Below, piece after piece: positions 28,558-35,636 of a DNA stretch of 41,000 nt. The notes beneath the pieces are model-generated. The model was not told where the DNA came from, did not search any database, and was given only the letters and a program-made list of their open reading frames with translations. The stretch covers positions 1 to 41,000 of the forward strand of contig JBLHKW010000024.1 in NCBI GenBank assembly GCA_047618565.1. Reading direction: 5' to 3'. The translations under genes were made by a program, and so were the position numbers. Origin of the DNA: JBLHKW01 sp047618565. GTDB taxonomy: Bacteria > Planctomycetota > UBA1135 > GCA-002686595. Numbering within the stretch: position 1 is the first letter of the stretch; every line of letters starts with the position of its first letter.

Positions 28558-29457
28558 TTACCGCGGGGGTCCCGCCTGGCCGTCCGCCGGCTTCAGGACG
28601 CCCATGGCGAGCTGGATGTCCTTCCAGCAGGTGGGTTTCATTTCGGGGCTGCGCAGCAGGTATGCGGGGTGGTAGGTCGGGACCACCGGTCGGCCGTCAC
28701 GCAGGTGGATCCGGCCACGCATCTGCCCCAGGGGGGCTTCGGACTGCAGCAGGTGCCCTGAGGCATGCTTGCCCAGGGGGATGATCACCTTGGGGGAGCT
28801 GAGTTCGATCTGCCGGTCGAGCCAGGGTGTGCAGAGGGCCTTTTCCTGCGCCGTGGGGTCCCGGTTTTCAGGCGGGCGGCACTTCAGAACGTTGCAGATC
28901 GTGACCGTCTTGCGCTCGAGGCGCATGCCTTTCTCTATTATAGAGGTAAGGAGTTCCCCGGCGGGGCCCACGAACGGCACCCCCTGGGCGTCCTCGTGGT
29001 AGCCGGGCGCCTCGCCCACGAACATGACCCCGGCGCTGCCCTCGCCATCCGCAAACACCGTCTGGGTGCGGCTCTCGCTCAGGCTACAAGCCGTGCAGCC
29101 GGCGACGGCTTCGCGCAATTCCTCGAGGGTCGCGGCGGCCGCAGCCCGGGAGCGGATGGCGGCCACGGCTTGTTCGAGGTCCGAAGCCCGGTCCTGTGCC
29201 GGCGCGGGGGCCGGAGTCGGGGCGTGGGCGGGGGAGGGGCGGGTCTGAACGGCTTCGGTCGAGGCCGATTTTTGGGCTGACGGGGCGAAATGGGGGGGCT
29301 CCGGGGCCCGCGCAGGCGGGGCGGCGCCCGGCGCCTGGACACTGATCGCGCCGGTCGTGGCGCGGCCGGTGCGCCGCCAGCCCAGGGCCCGGCGGCGCCT
29401 GAGCTCCGCCCGGAACGCCGCGGTCAGCTGCCCCAGCTCCTCCCTGGCATCCGTCAT
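28558..29457 (-). CDS. Family 4 uracil-DNA glycosylase
   Basis: This 299-aa enzyme removes uracil from DNA. The ATG at 29457 overlaps the mtaB stop (ATGA). Residues 1-110 are a Pro/Ala-rich low-complexity tail that is absent from compact family members. The catalytic domain begins near 115: C121 and C124 (CTACSL), motif GEAPGYHEDAQGVPFVGPAGELL (148-170), NVLKCRPPENRDP with C193, C209 and the C-terminal HPAYLLR (H253). The four cysteines match the [4Fe-4S] ligands of family 4 enzymes, and GEAPG is the family 4 form of motif A. It is translationally coupled to a tRNA-modifying enzyme; I see no shared pathway. Confidence 0.92.
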   Translation of the reverse strand: MTDAREELGQLTAAFRAELRRRRALGWRRTGRATTGAISVQAPGAAPPARAPEPPHFAPSAQKSASTEAVQTRPSPAHAPTPAPAPAQDRASDLEQAVAAIRSRAAAAATLEELREAVAGCTACSLSESRTQTVFADGEGSAGVMFVGEAPGYHEDAQGVPFVGPAGELLTSIIEKGMRLERKTVTICNVLKCRPPENRDPTAQEKALCTPWLDRQIELSSPKVIIPLGKHASGHLLQSEAPLGQMRGRIHLRDGRPVVPTYHPAYLLRSPEMKPTCWKDIQLAMGVLKPADGQAGPPR

Positions 29458-30776
29458 CGGACGACGGCCATATCGTCGGTGGGCCTTCCGATCAGCTCGA
29501 CGGTCCGGTCGGCAAGGGGCAGGCTCAGGTCCTCGTGCACCTCGAGCGTCAGGCGAGCTGCGGCAGGCAGCGCGCCCGGGTAGTCGTCCAGATCGATGCG
29601 CACCCTTTGATAGCGCCCGGACAGGCCGGCGGTGCCCTCGAGCACGACCCATTCCTGCACCCCCGCCAGGCTGCGCCGGAATTGCTCGCCGATGGCGTGC
29701 GTGCGCTCCGAGAGCTGGGCGCGTCGCTCGCGCACCGCCTCCGGCGCGGGTCGGTCGCCCATGGTCCACGCCGCGGTTCCCGGCCGGGGCGAGAAGGGAA
29801 ATACGTGGACCCGCGCGAAACCCGCACGGTCGACGGTGTCCAGGGTGTTTTGAAACTGGCGCTCTCCTTCGCCCGGGAAGCCGACCAGGATGTCCGCGGT
29901 AAACGCCGGCCGGTCGACCCGGGCGCGGATGCTGTCGCAGGCTGCCAGGTACTCGCGCGTCGTGTACCAGCGGTTCATGCGCGCCAGCACCTCGTCGTCG
30001 CCGGACTGCATCGGCATGTGCAGGTGCGGGGCGATCCGGTCGGGGCGTTCAGCCATCAATCCAATCAGGGAGTCGTCGACCTCGGTCGCCTCGATCGAGG
30101 ACAGGCGCAGCCTGAAGTCGAGCGAGTTGCCCGCGTCGTCGCGCGCGTCGATGGCCACGAGCGCGTGCATCAGATCCGCCAGGGTGGCATCGATGTCGAG
30201 GCCCCAGTGACCGATGTGAATGCCGCACAGGACGACCTCGAGATGCCCCGATTCGACCAGGTTGCGCACTTCACGCACGAGTTCCGGGATCGGCCTCGAT
30301 TGGCTCTTTCCGCGTGTCTTGGGGATGATGCAGAACGCGCAGGCCTTGTCGCAGCCGTCCTGAATCTTGACGAACGCGCGCGTGTGCCCGGCGAAGGCGG
30401 TGATCCCCGACGGGATGCCCAGCTCTTCGGGTTGCGCGTCGAAACCGAGCTGGCGCAGGAAATTCGCGGGCCGCTTGGCATCCCCGTTGCCGAGCACCCA
30501 CTCGACTCCCGGAAGCTCGCGCAGCACGTCGGCCTCGCTCTCCGCCAGGCAGCCGGTCACGCAGATCTTGACCTTCGGATCCTCGCGCACCAGGCGCCGG
30601 ATCTTCTGGCGCGCCTTGCGCCCGGCCTCGGCCGTGACGGTGCAGGTGTTGACGACCACGAGGTCGGCGCCACGCTGCTGTTCGAGCAGGCCGCGTCGAA
30701 CCAGGGACTCGCGCAGCACCTGCGTGTCGTACTGGTTGGCCTTGCAGCCGTAGGTGATGAAGCGGACGGTATTCAC
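29454..30776 (-). CDS. mtaB: tRNA threonylcarbamoyladenosine methylthiotransferase MtaB
   Basis: This 440-aa radical-SAM enzyme adds a methylthio group to t6A at tRNA position 37. The N-terminal MTTase domain carries cluster ligands C11 (TYGCKANQYD), C45 (NTCTVT) and C76 (VTGCLAE); the radical-SAM motif is C142, C146, C149 (GCDKACAFC). A C-terminal TRAM-type domain ends near RYQRVRIDLDD. The GCKANQYD segment and the GIHIG element after the radical-SAM strand fit MtaB better than MiaB or RimO. The start is a GTG at 30776; upstream, after 12 nt, lie the palindromic elements, so its promoter may be inside one of them. Confidence 0.92.
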   Translation of the reverse strand: MNTVRFITYGCKANQYDTQVLRESLVRRGLLEQQRGADLVVVNTCTVTAEAGRKARQKIRRLVREDPKVKICVTGCLAESEADVLRELPGVEWVLGNGDAKRPANFLRQLGFDAQPEELGIPSGITAFAGHTRAFVKIQDGCDKACAFCIIPKTRGKSQSRPIPELVREVRNLVESGHLEVVLCGIHIGHWGLDIDATLADLMHALVAIDARDDAGNSLDFRLRLSSIEATEVDDSLIGLMAERPDRIAPHLHMPMQSGDDEVLARMNRWYTTREYLAACDSIRARVDRPAFTADILVGFPGEGERQFQNTLDTVDRAGFARVHVFPFSPRPGTAAWTMGDRPAPEAVRERRAQLSERTHAIGEQFRRSLAGVQEWVVLEGTAGLSGRYQRVRIDLDDYPGALPAAARLTLEVHEDLSLPLADRTVELIGRPTDDMAVVR

Positions 30777-30788
30777 GGGGCGCGTATC

Positions 30789-30990
30789 CTAGCCCGAATA
30801 ATTCATGAAGACGCGGCCCAAACGCGACGACCGGCCGGCTTCGCCGTCCTTTCGGCTTCTGGCGGCACTTCTCGCGCGTTGGCATCCTCGACGACCCGTA
30901 AGGGTCGCCTCCGGGGCCAACGCGCGAGAAGCACCACCAGAAGCCGAATCGACGCGTTTTGGCTCGCGCTTCATGAATTATCCGGGCTAG
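30789..30990. mobile_element. Palindromic MITE-like element A
   Basis: About 202 bp. The terminal arms at 30789-30810 and 30969-30990 are complementary at 21 of 22 positions. A second complementary pair lies further in (30853-30883 with 30916-30946, 28 of 31). At the centre GACCC/GGGTC closes a GTAA loop. It begins and ends in CTAG. No transposase is encoded; short frames inside merely read the palindrome. Such an element would be mobilised by a transposase acting from elsewhere. Confidence 0.65.
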
Positions 30991-31151
30991 CAGCCCGTGG
31001 TGAAAGTCACGACCCGCTCAAATCCGCCAGGCTCCGTCCTGGCGGCGTTGCGCTTCCTCCGAGTATCCACGAATACGCGTCGTCAGCGCGCCTTGCCAGA
31101 TCGAATCCTGACGGCTTCGAGCCCGCCGTGACTTTCACCACGGGCTGCTAG
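30987..31151. mobile_element. Palindromic MITE-like element B
   Basis: About 165 bp with 25-bp perfect terminal inverted repeats (30987-31011 and 31127-31151), starting and ending in CTAG. Its left CTAG is the right CTAG of element A. Inside is CCGCCAGG/CCTGGCGG, a hairpin at ~31025-31046, and no coding capacity. Identical ends suggest a recent insertion. Confidence 0.7.
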
Positions 31152-31216
31152 CAGGCCGTTGATAGAGTGCTCCGGACGCCGCCCTGGGGCCGGACGCGGT
31201 TGGAACGGCCTACTAG
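31148..31216. mobile_element. Short palindromic element C
   Basis: About 69 bp. The ends CTAGCAGGCCGTT (31148-31160) and its complement at 31204-31216 match at 12 of 13 positions. It shares its left CTAG with element B, and its right CTAG contains the stop codon of the next gene. It may be an internally deleted relative of a longer element. Confidence 0.5.
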
Positions 31217-31980
31217 CTGGCGTCCGGTTCGATGCCGTCAGCGATACGGCAGACGCGCACCGGGTCACCGACGATGGCCGATAGTCGGGCCTGTGCAGCT
31301 GGCTCAAGGGACCAGCCCCGTTGCGCGCACTGCTCCGCGAAGATCGGGAACTCCTCATCGGTGGTCGTGATGAGCCCACCTGGAGTGACGCAGTCCAGGA
31401 CCTTGCGCAGGAGTTCGCGACCCGCAGCCAGCTCCGCAGGCAGATAGCCGCGCTGCGTGGCGAGCGCTGTGCCCGAACGGCCGTAGAGTTCATCGTGCAG
31501 GGCCGGGAAGTTGTCGGGGTCCGTGAGCACGCTGACGAGCCATACGTGCTGGCAGCGTCCGACTCCCATGGGGTCCCAGTCGCCGCAGCGGATGGAGGGT
31601 AGGTCGAAGCCGAGCGAGCGCGCGACCGTGTCCAGCGCGCGGTTGATCTCAGTCGTCTCGGGGTTCGCCAGATTCAGGGCGACGACCTCGCGTTGCATGA
31701 CGAGGGCCTCGCAGAGCATCGGTGCCAGCTCGCCGACTGCGGCTCCGACGTAGAGGCTGCGACCGGGGCCCTCGGGGGCCGACGCCACAGCTTCACCCAC
31801 ATCCGCGGCCAGCAGCAGGCCGGCATCCGTGATCGCCTCCCGCTGCTGGGCCGGAAAGAAGTGTTCACCGCCCTCCTCGCAATAGAGCCCGCCCAGCAGG
31901 TCCCAGTCGAGGGCCTCGTGGACTTCGGTCAGTGCGGCGGCGAAGCGCTCTTGGGCTGCGGGGGACATGATCGCGGACAT
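31213..31980 (-). CDS. Protein of unknown function with methyltransferase-like N-terminal fold
   Basis: About 255 aa from the ATG at 31980 (MSAIMSPAAQ); an ATG at 31968 and a longer frame to 32052 also exist. The segment LYVGAAVGELAPML followed by VVALNLANPET resembles the first two strands of a class I Rossmann methyltransferase (glycine-rich turn, then an acidic/polar end of strand 2), but the Gly pattern is not canonical. DWDPMGVGRCQHVWLVSVLTD and PGGLITTTDEE would fit later strands. No catalytic motif is clear and I do not recognise the family. The TAG at 31213-31215 lies inside the border CTAG of element C, so the insertion may have set or trimmed the C-terminus. Divergent from the antiporter gene. 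Confidence 0.7.
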   Translation of the reverse strand: MSAIMSPAAQERFAAALTEVHEALDWDLLGGLYCEEGGEHFFPAQQREAITDAGLLLAADVGEAVASAPEGPGRSLYVGAAVGELAPMLCEALVMQREVVALNLANPETTEINRALDTVARSLGFDLPSIRCGDWDPMGVGRCQHVWLVSVLTDPDNFPALHDELYGRSGTALATQRGYLPAELAAGRELLRKVLDCVTPGGLITTTDEEFPIFAEQCAQRGWSLEPAAQARLSAIVGDPVRVCRIADGIEPDAS

Positions 31981-32221
31981 GGTGGACGTTGGGGCGTGGG
32001 CTGTCGAGGGTTGGGGTGGTGGGCGTGTGGGGAGGATGGATGGCCCCATCACATACCATCCCTAGCCCCACCCACCCGGGGAGATCGATCCGACCCGTCG
32101 AGGTTGCATCCGGCCTTCGAAAAACGTCCGGTGGTGCGATGACTCCGGCCCGTTCGTGCCGAAATAGCCAGGTGGGCCCCCGTGGTCCGGCCCCCTGCCC
32201 GGACCCTGCCGACGAGCGACC

Positions 32222-33949
32222 ATGACCCTGACTGGCGCCAATCCCCTTCTGACCCTGTCGATAGTCCTGGCTGCCGGCGTCTTCGCTGGCCAGCTCGCGC
32301 GGCGCGTCCACCTGCCCTCGGTCACGGGCCAGATCCTGGCGGGCATCCTGTTGGGTCCGTCGCTGCTGTCGTTGTTCGAGCACGGCGCCCTCGACGGCAT
32401 GCGGCCCATGACCCAGTTTGCCCTGGGCCTGATCGCGGTCACCGTCGGGAGCCACCTGAACTTCTTCCAGCTGCGCAACGCTGCACGCCGGCTCCTGATC
32501 CTGCTGGCGTTCGAGTCCATCCTGACTCCGCTGCTCGTACTGGCCGTCGTCTACTACTCGCCGGCCGGCAGCTGGGAGCTGGGAACCTTGCTCGCCGCGA
32601 TAGCCGTCTCGACGGCACCCGCCACGATCCTCGCCATGGTACGTGAGGGTCGGGCCAAGGGCGTGTTCGTCAAGACGCTCGTGGCGGCGGTGGCCTTGAA
32701 CAACATCATGTGCATCTGCCTGTTCGAGGTGGCCTTCACGGCTGCGCGACTCACGGCCGATGCAGGTAGCACACATTCGCTGACCGAGACCCTCATGGCG
32801 CCCGCGCGCCAGATTCTGTACTCGGTCCTGCTCGGCGCTGGCTGCGGGATCGTCCTGATCATCGCGACGCGCAGCATCGTCAAGCGCGACCGGCTCGCGA
32901 CCGCTTCGATGATCGCCATTCTGATGACCGTTGGTGTGGCCCAGTACCTCGAGGTCTCGTCGCTCCTGTCCTGCATGTTCCTGGGCCTGACCCTGGCGAA
33001 CCTCACGCCCCAGAAGAACGAGACCGGGCACGGAGTCTTCGAGGACTTCTCGGGGGCCATCTACGCGGTCTTCTTCACGCTCGCGGGCATGGAGCTGGAC
33101 CTCAAGTATGCGCTGCCCGGCGGTGCCCTCGCGCTGGCAGTGATCGCAGCGCGAGTGCTCGGCAAACTGGGAGCGGGCTACATGGGAATGCGTGTGGCCG
33201 GTGCGCCCCGGCGTGTGCGCAATAATCTCGGCCTGGCGCTCGTGCCCCAGGCGGGGGTCGCGGTGGGCCTGATCTTGCTGGTCCAGCAGGAGACCGCTTT
33301 CGATCCCGATTTCCGGCGCATGATCCTGGCGGTGGGCCTGAGCGTCGTGCTCGGAAACGAGATCATCGGCCCGATTCTCACGCGCATCGGTCTCAAGCGC
33401 TCCGGGGACTGGGGTCGAGATCGCGCGCGCCTGATCGACTTCCTGCACGAGGAGAACATCGTCACGGATCTGGTGGCGGAGACCAAAGAGGAGGCCATCG
33501 CGCGCCTGGCCGATGTGCTCATCCAGTCCAACCACCTGTCCGCGGATCGCGATCGCCTGGTGCAGTCGATCTTCGACCGCGAGGAGGAAATGTCCACCTG
33601 CCTCGGTGGGGGACTGGCCGTTCCGCACGGGATCCTCGAAGAGGGCGAAGACATCGTGGGGGTCATGGGCCTCAGCCGCAGGGGCCTCGATTTCGACGCG
33701 ATCGACGGACTGCCGGTGCACTGCATGGTCTTGCTGGCGACGCCGCCCAGCAAGCGCAAGCGACACCTCGAGGTCCTGGCAGCCCTGGCGCGCGCCATCG
33801 GCACCGACCCCCAGATCCAGCGCCAGCTCTTCAACGCCAAGTCCCCGGCACACGCGTACCTGATCCTGCACGCGGAGGAGTCCGAGGACTTCAACTACTT
33901 CCTCGAGGACGACGCACCGATGGACGTCACGCCCGCGGTGGCGGGCTGA
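32222..33949 (+). CDS. Cation/proton antiporter (CPA2) fused to a PTS EIIA domain
   Basis: 575 aa. Residues ~1-385 are 11-12 hydrophobic segments of the Kef/NapA type (VTGQILAGILLGPSLL near the start, FFTLAGMELDLKYALPGGALALAVIAARVLGKL in the second half), normally exchanging Na+ or K+ for H+. Residues ~400-545 form a PTS EIIA type 2 (PtsN/FruA-like) domain: FDREEEMSTCLGGGLAVPHGI carries the phospho-accepting His469, followed by a conserved core (VHCMVLLATPPSKRKRHLEVLAALARAI). This fusion is known in some bacteria and suggests activity controlled by phosphorylation or by sensing of the nitrogen-PTS. No EI, HPr or sugar EIIBC genes lie in the window. Convergent with the FG-GAP gene; 19 nt separate them. 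Confidence 0.9.
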   Translation: MTLTGANPLLTLSIVLAAGVFAGQLARRVHLPSVTGQILAGILLGPSLLSLFEHGALDGMRPMTQFALGLIAVTVGSHLNFFQLRNAARRLLILLAFESILTPLLVLAVVYYSPAGSWELGTLLAAIAVSTAPATILAMVREGRAKGVFVKTLVAAVALNNIMCICLFEVAFTAARLTADAGSTHSLTETLMAPARQILYSVLLGAGCGIVLIIATRSIVKRDRLATASMIAILMTVGVAQYLEVSSLLSCMFLGLTLANLTPQKNETGHGVFEDFSGAIYAVFFTLAGMELDLKYALPGGALALAVIAARVLGKLGAGYMGMRVAGAPRRVRNNLGLALVPQAGVAVGLILLVQQETAFDPDFRRMILAVGLSVVLGNEIIGPILTRIGLKRSGDWGRDRARLIDFLHEENIVTDLVAETKEEAIARLADVLIQSNHLSADRDRLVQSIFDREEEMSTCLGGGLAVPHGILEEGEDIVGVMGLSRRGLDFDAIDGLPVHCMVLLATPPSKRKRHLEVLAALARAIGTDPQIQRQLFNAKSPAHAYLILHAEESEDFNYFLEDDAPMDVTPAVAG

Positions 33950-33968
33950 TCGACGAGCGTGCTCGGGA

Positions 33969-35636
33969 CTATTCCGAGCGACCTTCGCCGAACTTCAAGA
34001 CGTGCACTCCATCGGCGGCCAGGGGGCCAAAGGATTCCTGCCCGCCGCCGGGCCAGGTGACCGTGACGCGCTCGACTCTTGTGGCGTCGCCGAGGCCGAC
34101 ATGCACACGCGGGTCGTTGCTGGCGAGGTAGCTGTACGCGGTCTGCACCTGACGCCGCTGTGTGCTGGTTCCGGCCTGGATCTCCAGACCGGCTCCGATG
34201 GCGTCCTTGCCGTTCTGGAGCACCCGTAGCTGGATGGCGTGCGCGCCGCGCGGCGCAGTGTTGCGCAGGATGCGGACCGGAGCATCGCGCTCGACGACGA
34301 CAACGTCCACGTCACCATCCCCGTCGATGTCTCCGAAGGCCGCCGCACGGCTGGTACCAAGCAGGTCCGCACCCAGACCGGCGTGGGGCACCTCCTCGAA
34401 ATGCGCCGCGCCTGTGCCACGGAAGAGCAGGTTCGGCTCCGCGTAGGCGTCGCCGGGATCGTGCCGGTGTTTCCATGACTGGACGGCACCGTTGGCGATG
34501 AAGAGGTCGAGCTGTCCGTCGTGGTCGAAGTCCGCGAAGCCCATACCAAAGCCGGTGAACTGGATGCTGCGTCCGAGCATGCCGGTCATGCGCGTGACAT
34601 CACCGAAGACGCCCGACCTGTTCAGGTAGAACGTGTTGGACTCGTCGCGCAGGTGGGTCATGAAGAGGTCGAGATCGCCGTCGTTCTCGATGTCGACGAA
34701 CTGTACGCCCATGCCGGCTTCGGCGCGTCCGTCTCCGTTCACCGCACAGCCATTCTCAAGTGCCGTGTCCTCGAACTGCATCTCACCCAGGTTGCGCCAG
34801 AGCTGGTTCGCTCGGGCATCGTTGGCCACGTAGAGATCGATCTTGCCGTCGAGATCAAAGTCGCCGCAGCTCACGCCCAACCCGTTGCCGTAGGTCGATT
34901 GCAGCCCGCTGACCGCCGTCACATCCTCGAACTGGCCCGCGCCCAGGTTGCGGTAGAGCGCATCCGGAAGGGCGGCGTTGTAGTTGTTGGGACTCGAGTA
35001 GTCCCGCTCGCCGTAGTAGTTGAAGCTCTCGATCTCCTCGGACTCGTCCCAGCCGAGGTTGTTCAGGACGATAAGGTCGAGCTTCCCGTCGTCATCGAGA
35101 TCGACGAAGGCGCAGCTCGTACTCCAGGTGTCGCCGGCCACTCCGGTCGCGTCGCTGACGTCCGTGAACGTGCCATCGCCGTTGTTCCGGTAGAGCACGT
35201 TGGGGCCGACGTTGGTGACGTACAGGTCGATATCGCCGTCGTCATCGTAGTCGCCGCAGCAGACGCCCATCCCGTATCCGTCGTGACCCACGCCCGCCAC
35301 GTCGGTCACATCGCTGAACGCGCCTGCGCCGTCATTACGGTAGAGGCGGTTGGTCGATCGTTCGGTGCTGCTCGCCCCGAGAGCTCCGGACTGCACCAGG
35401 TACAGGTCCAGATCGCCGTCGTCATCGTGGTCGAAAAGCGCGGCGCCGCCGCCCATGATTTCGGGAAAGCGGAAACTGGCGCTCGCGTCCGAGTGGTGGA
35501 CGAAGTCCACCCCGGACTCCTGCGCGACCTCGACGAACCAGGTGTGCGCTTGCTCGGCTCCGGGCTCGGAGCCACAGCCCACGATCGCCAACCCGCCGGC
35601 AAGCAGCCACCGGCGCGTTCCGACGTGTTGGGTCAC
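33969..35636 (-). CDS. FG-GAP/UnbV_ASPIC (CRTAC1-like) lipoprotein
   Basis: 555 aa from a GTG at 35636 that overlaps the upstream stop (GTGA). A signal peptide ends in AIVGC (Cys21), so it is lipid-anchored and extracytoplasmic. Seven calcium-binding-loop repeats follow: DHDDDGDLDLY, DYDDDGDIDLY, DLDDDGKLDL, DFDLDGKIDLY, DIENDGDLDLF, DFDHDGQLDLF and DIDGDGDVDV, which predict a seven-bladed beta-propeller. The C-terminal UnbV_ASPIC domain includes RVHVGLGDATRVERVTVTWPGG. Proteins of this kind (CRTAC1-like) are very frequent in planctomycetes, and their ligand is unknown; binding of polysaccharide or peptide is speculation. It is coupled to the TPR lipoprotein gene upstream. Confidence 0.92.
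   Translation of the reverse strand: MTQHVGTRRWLLAGGLAIVGCGSEPGAEQAHTWFVEVAQESGVDFVHHSDASASFRFPEIMGGGAALFDHDDDGDLDLYLVQSGALGASSTERSTNRLYRNDGAGAFSDVTDVAGVGHDGYGMGVCCGDYDDDGDIDLYVTNVGPNVLYRNNGDGTFTDVSDATGVAGDTWSTSCAFVDLDDDGKLDLIVLNNLGWDESEEIESFNYYGERDYSSPNNYNAALPDALYRNLGAGQFEDVTAVSGLQSTYGNGLGVSCGDFDLDGKIDLYVANDARANQLWRNLGEMQFEDTALENGCAVNGDGRAEAGMGVQFVDIENDGDLDLFMTHLRDESNTFYLNRSGVFGDVTRMTGMLGRSIQFTGFGMGFADFDHDGQLDLFIANGAVQSWKHRHDPGDAYAEPNLLFRGTGAAHFEEVPHAGLGADLLGTSRAAAFGDIDGDGDVDVVVVERDAPVRILRNTAPRGAHAIQLRVLQNGKDAIGAGLEIQAGTSTQRRQVQTAYSYLASNDPRVHVGLGDATRVERVTVTWPGGGQESFGPLAADGVHVLKFGEGRSE

Noticed and set aside
30805..30990. Short reading frames inside element A (both strands)
   Set aside because: They begin and end in the inverted repeats, read nearly the same on both strands, and have no ribosome site. 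They are a product of the palindrome.
31865..33871. 668-codon minus-strand open frame opposite the antiporter gene
   Set aside because: It is rich in His, Asp, Gln and Arg, typical of an antisense frame. The antiporter and EIIA motifs on the plus strand are unambiguous.
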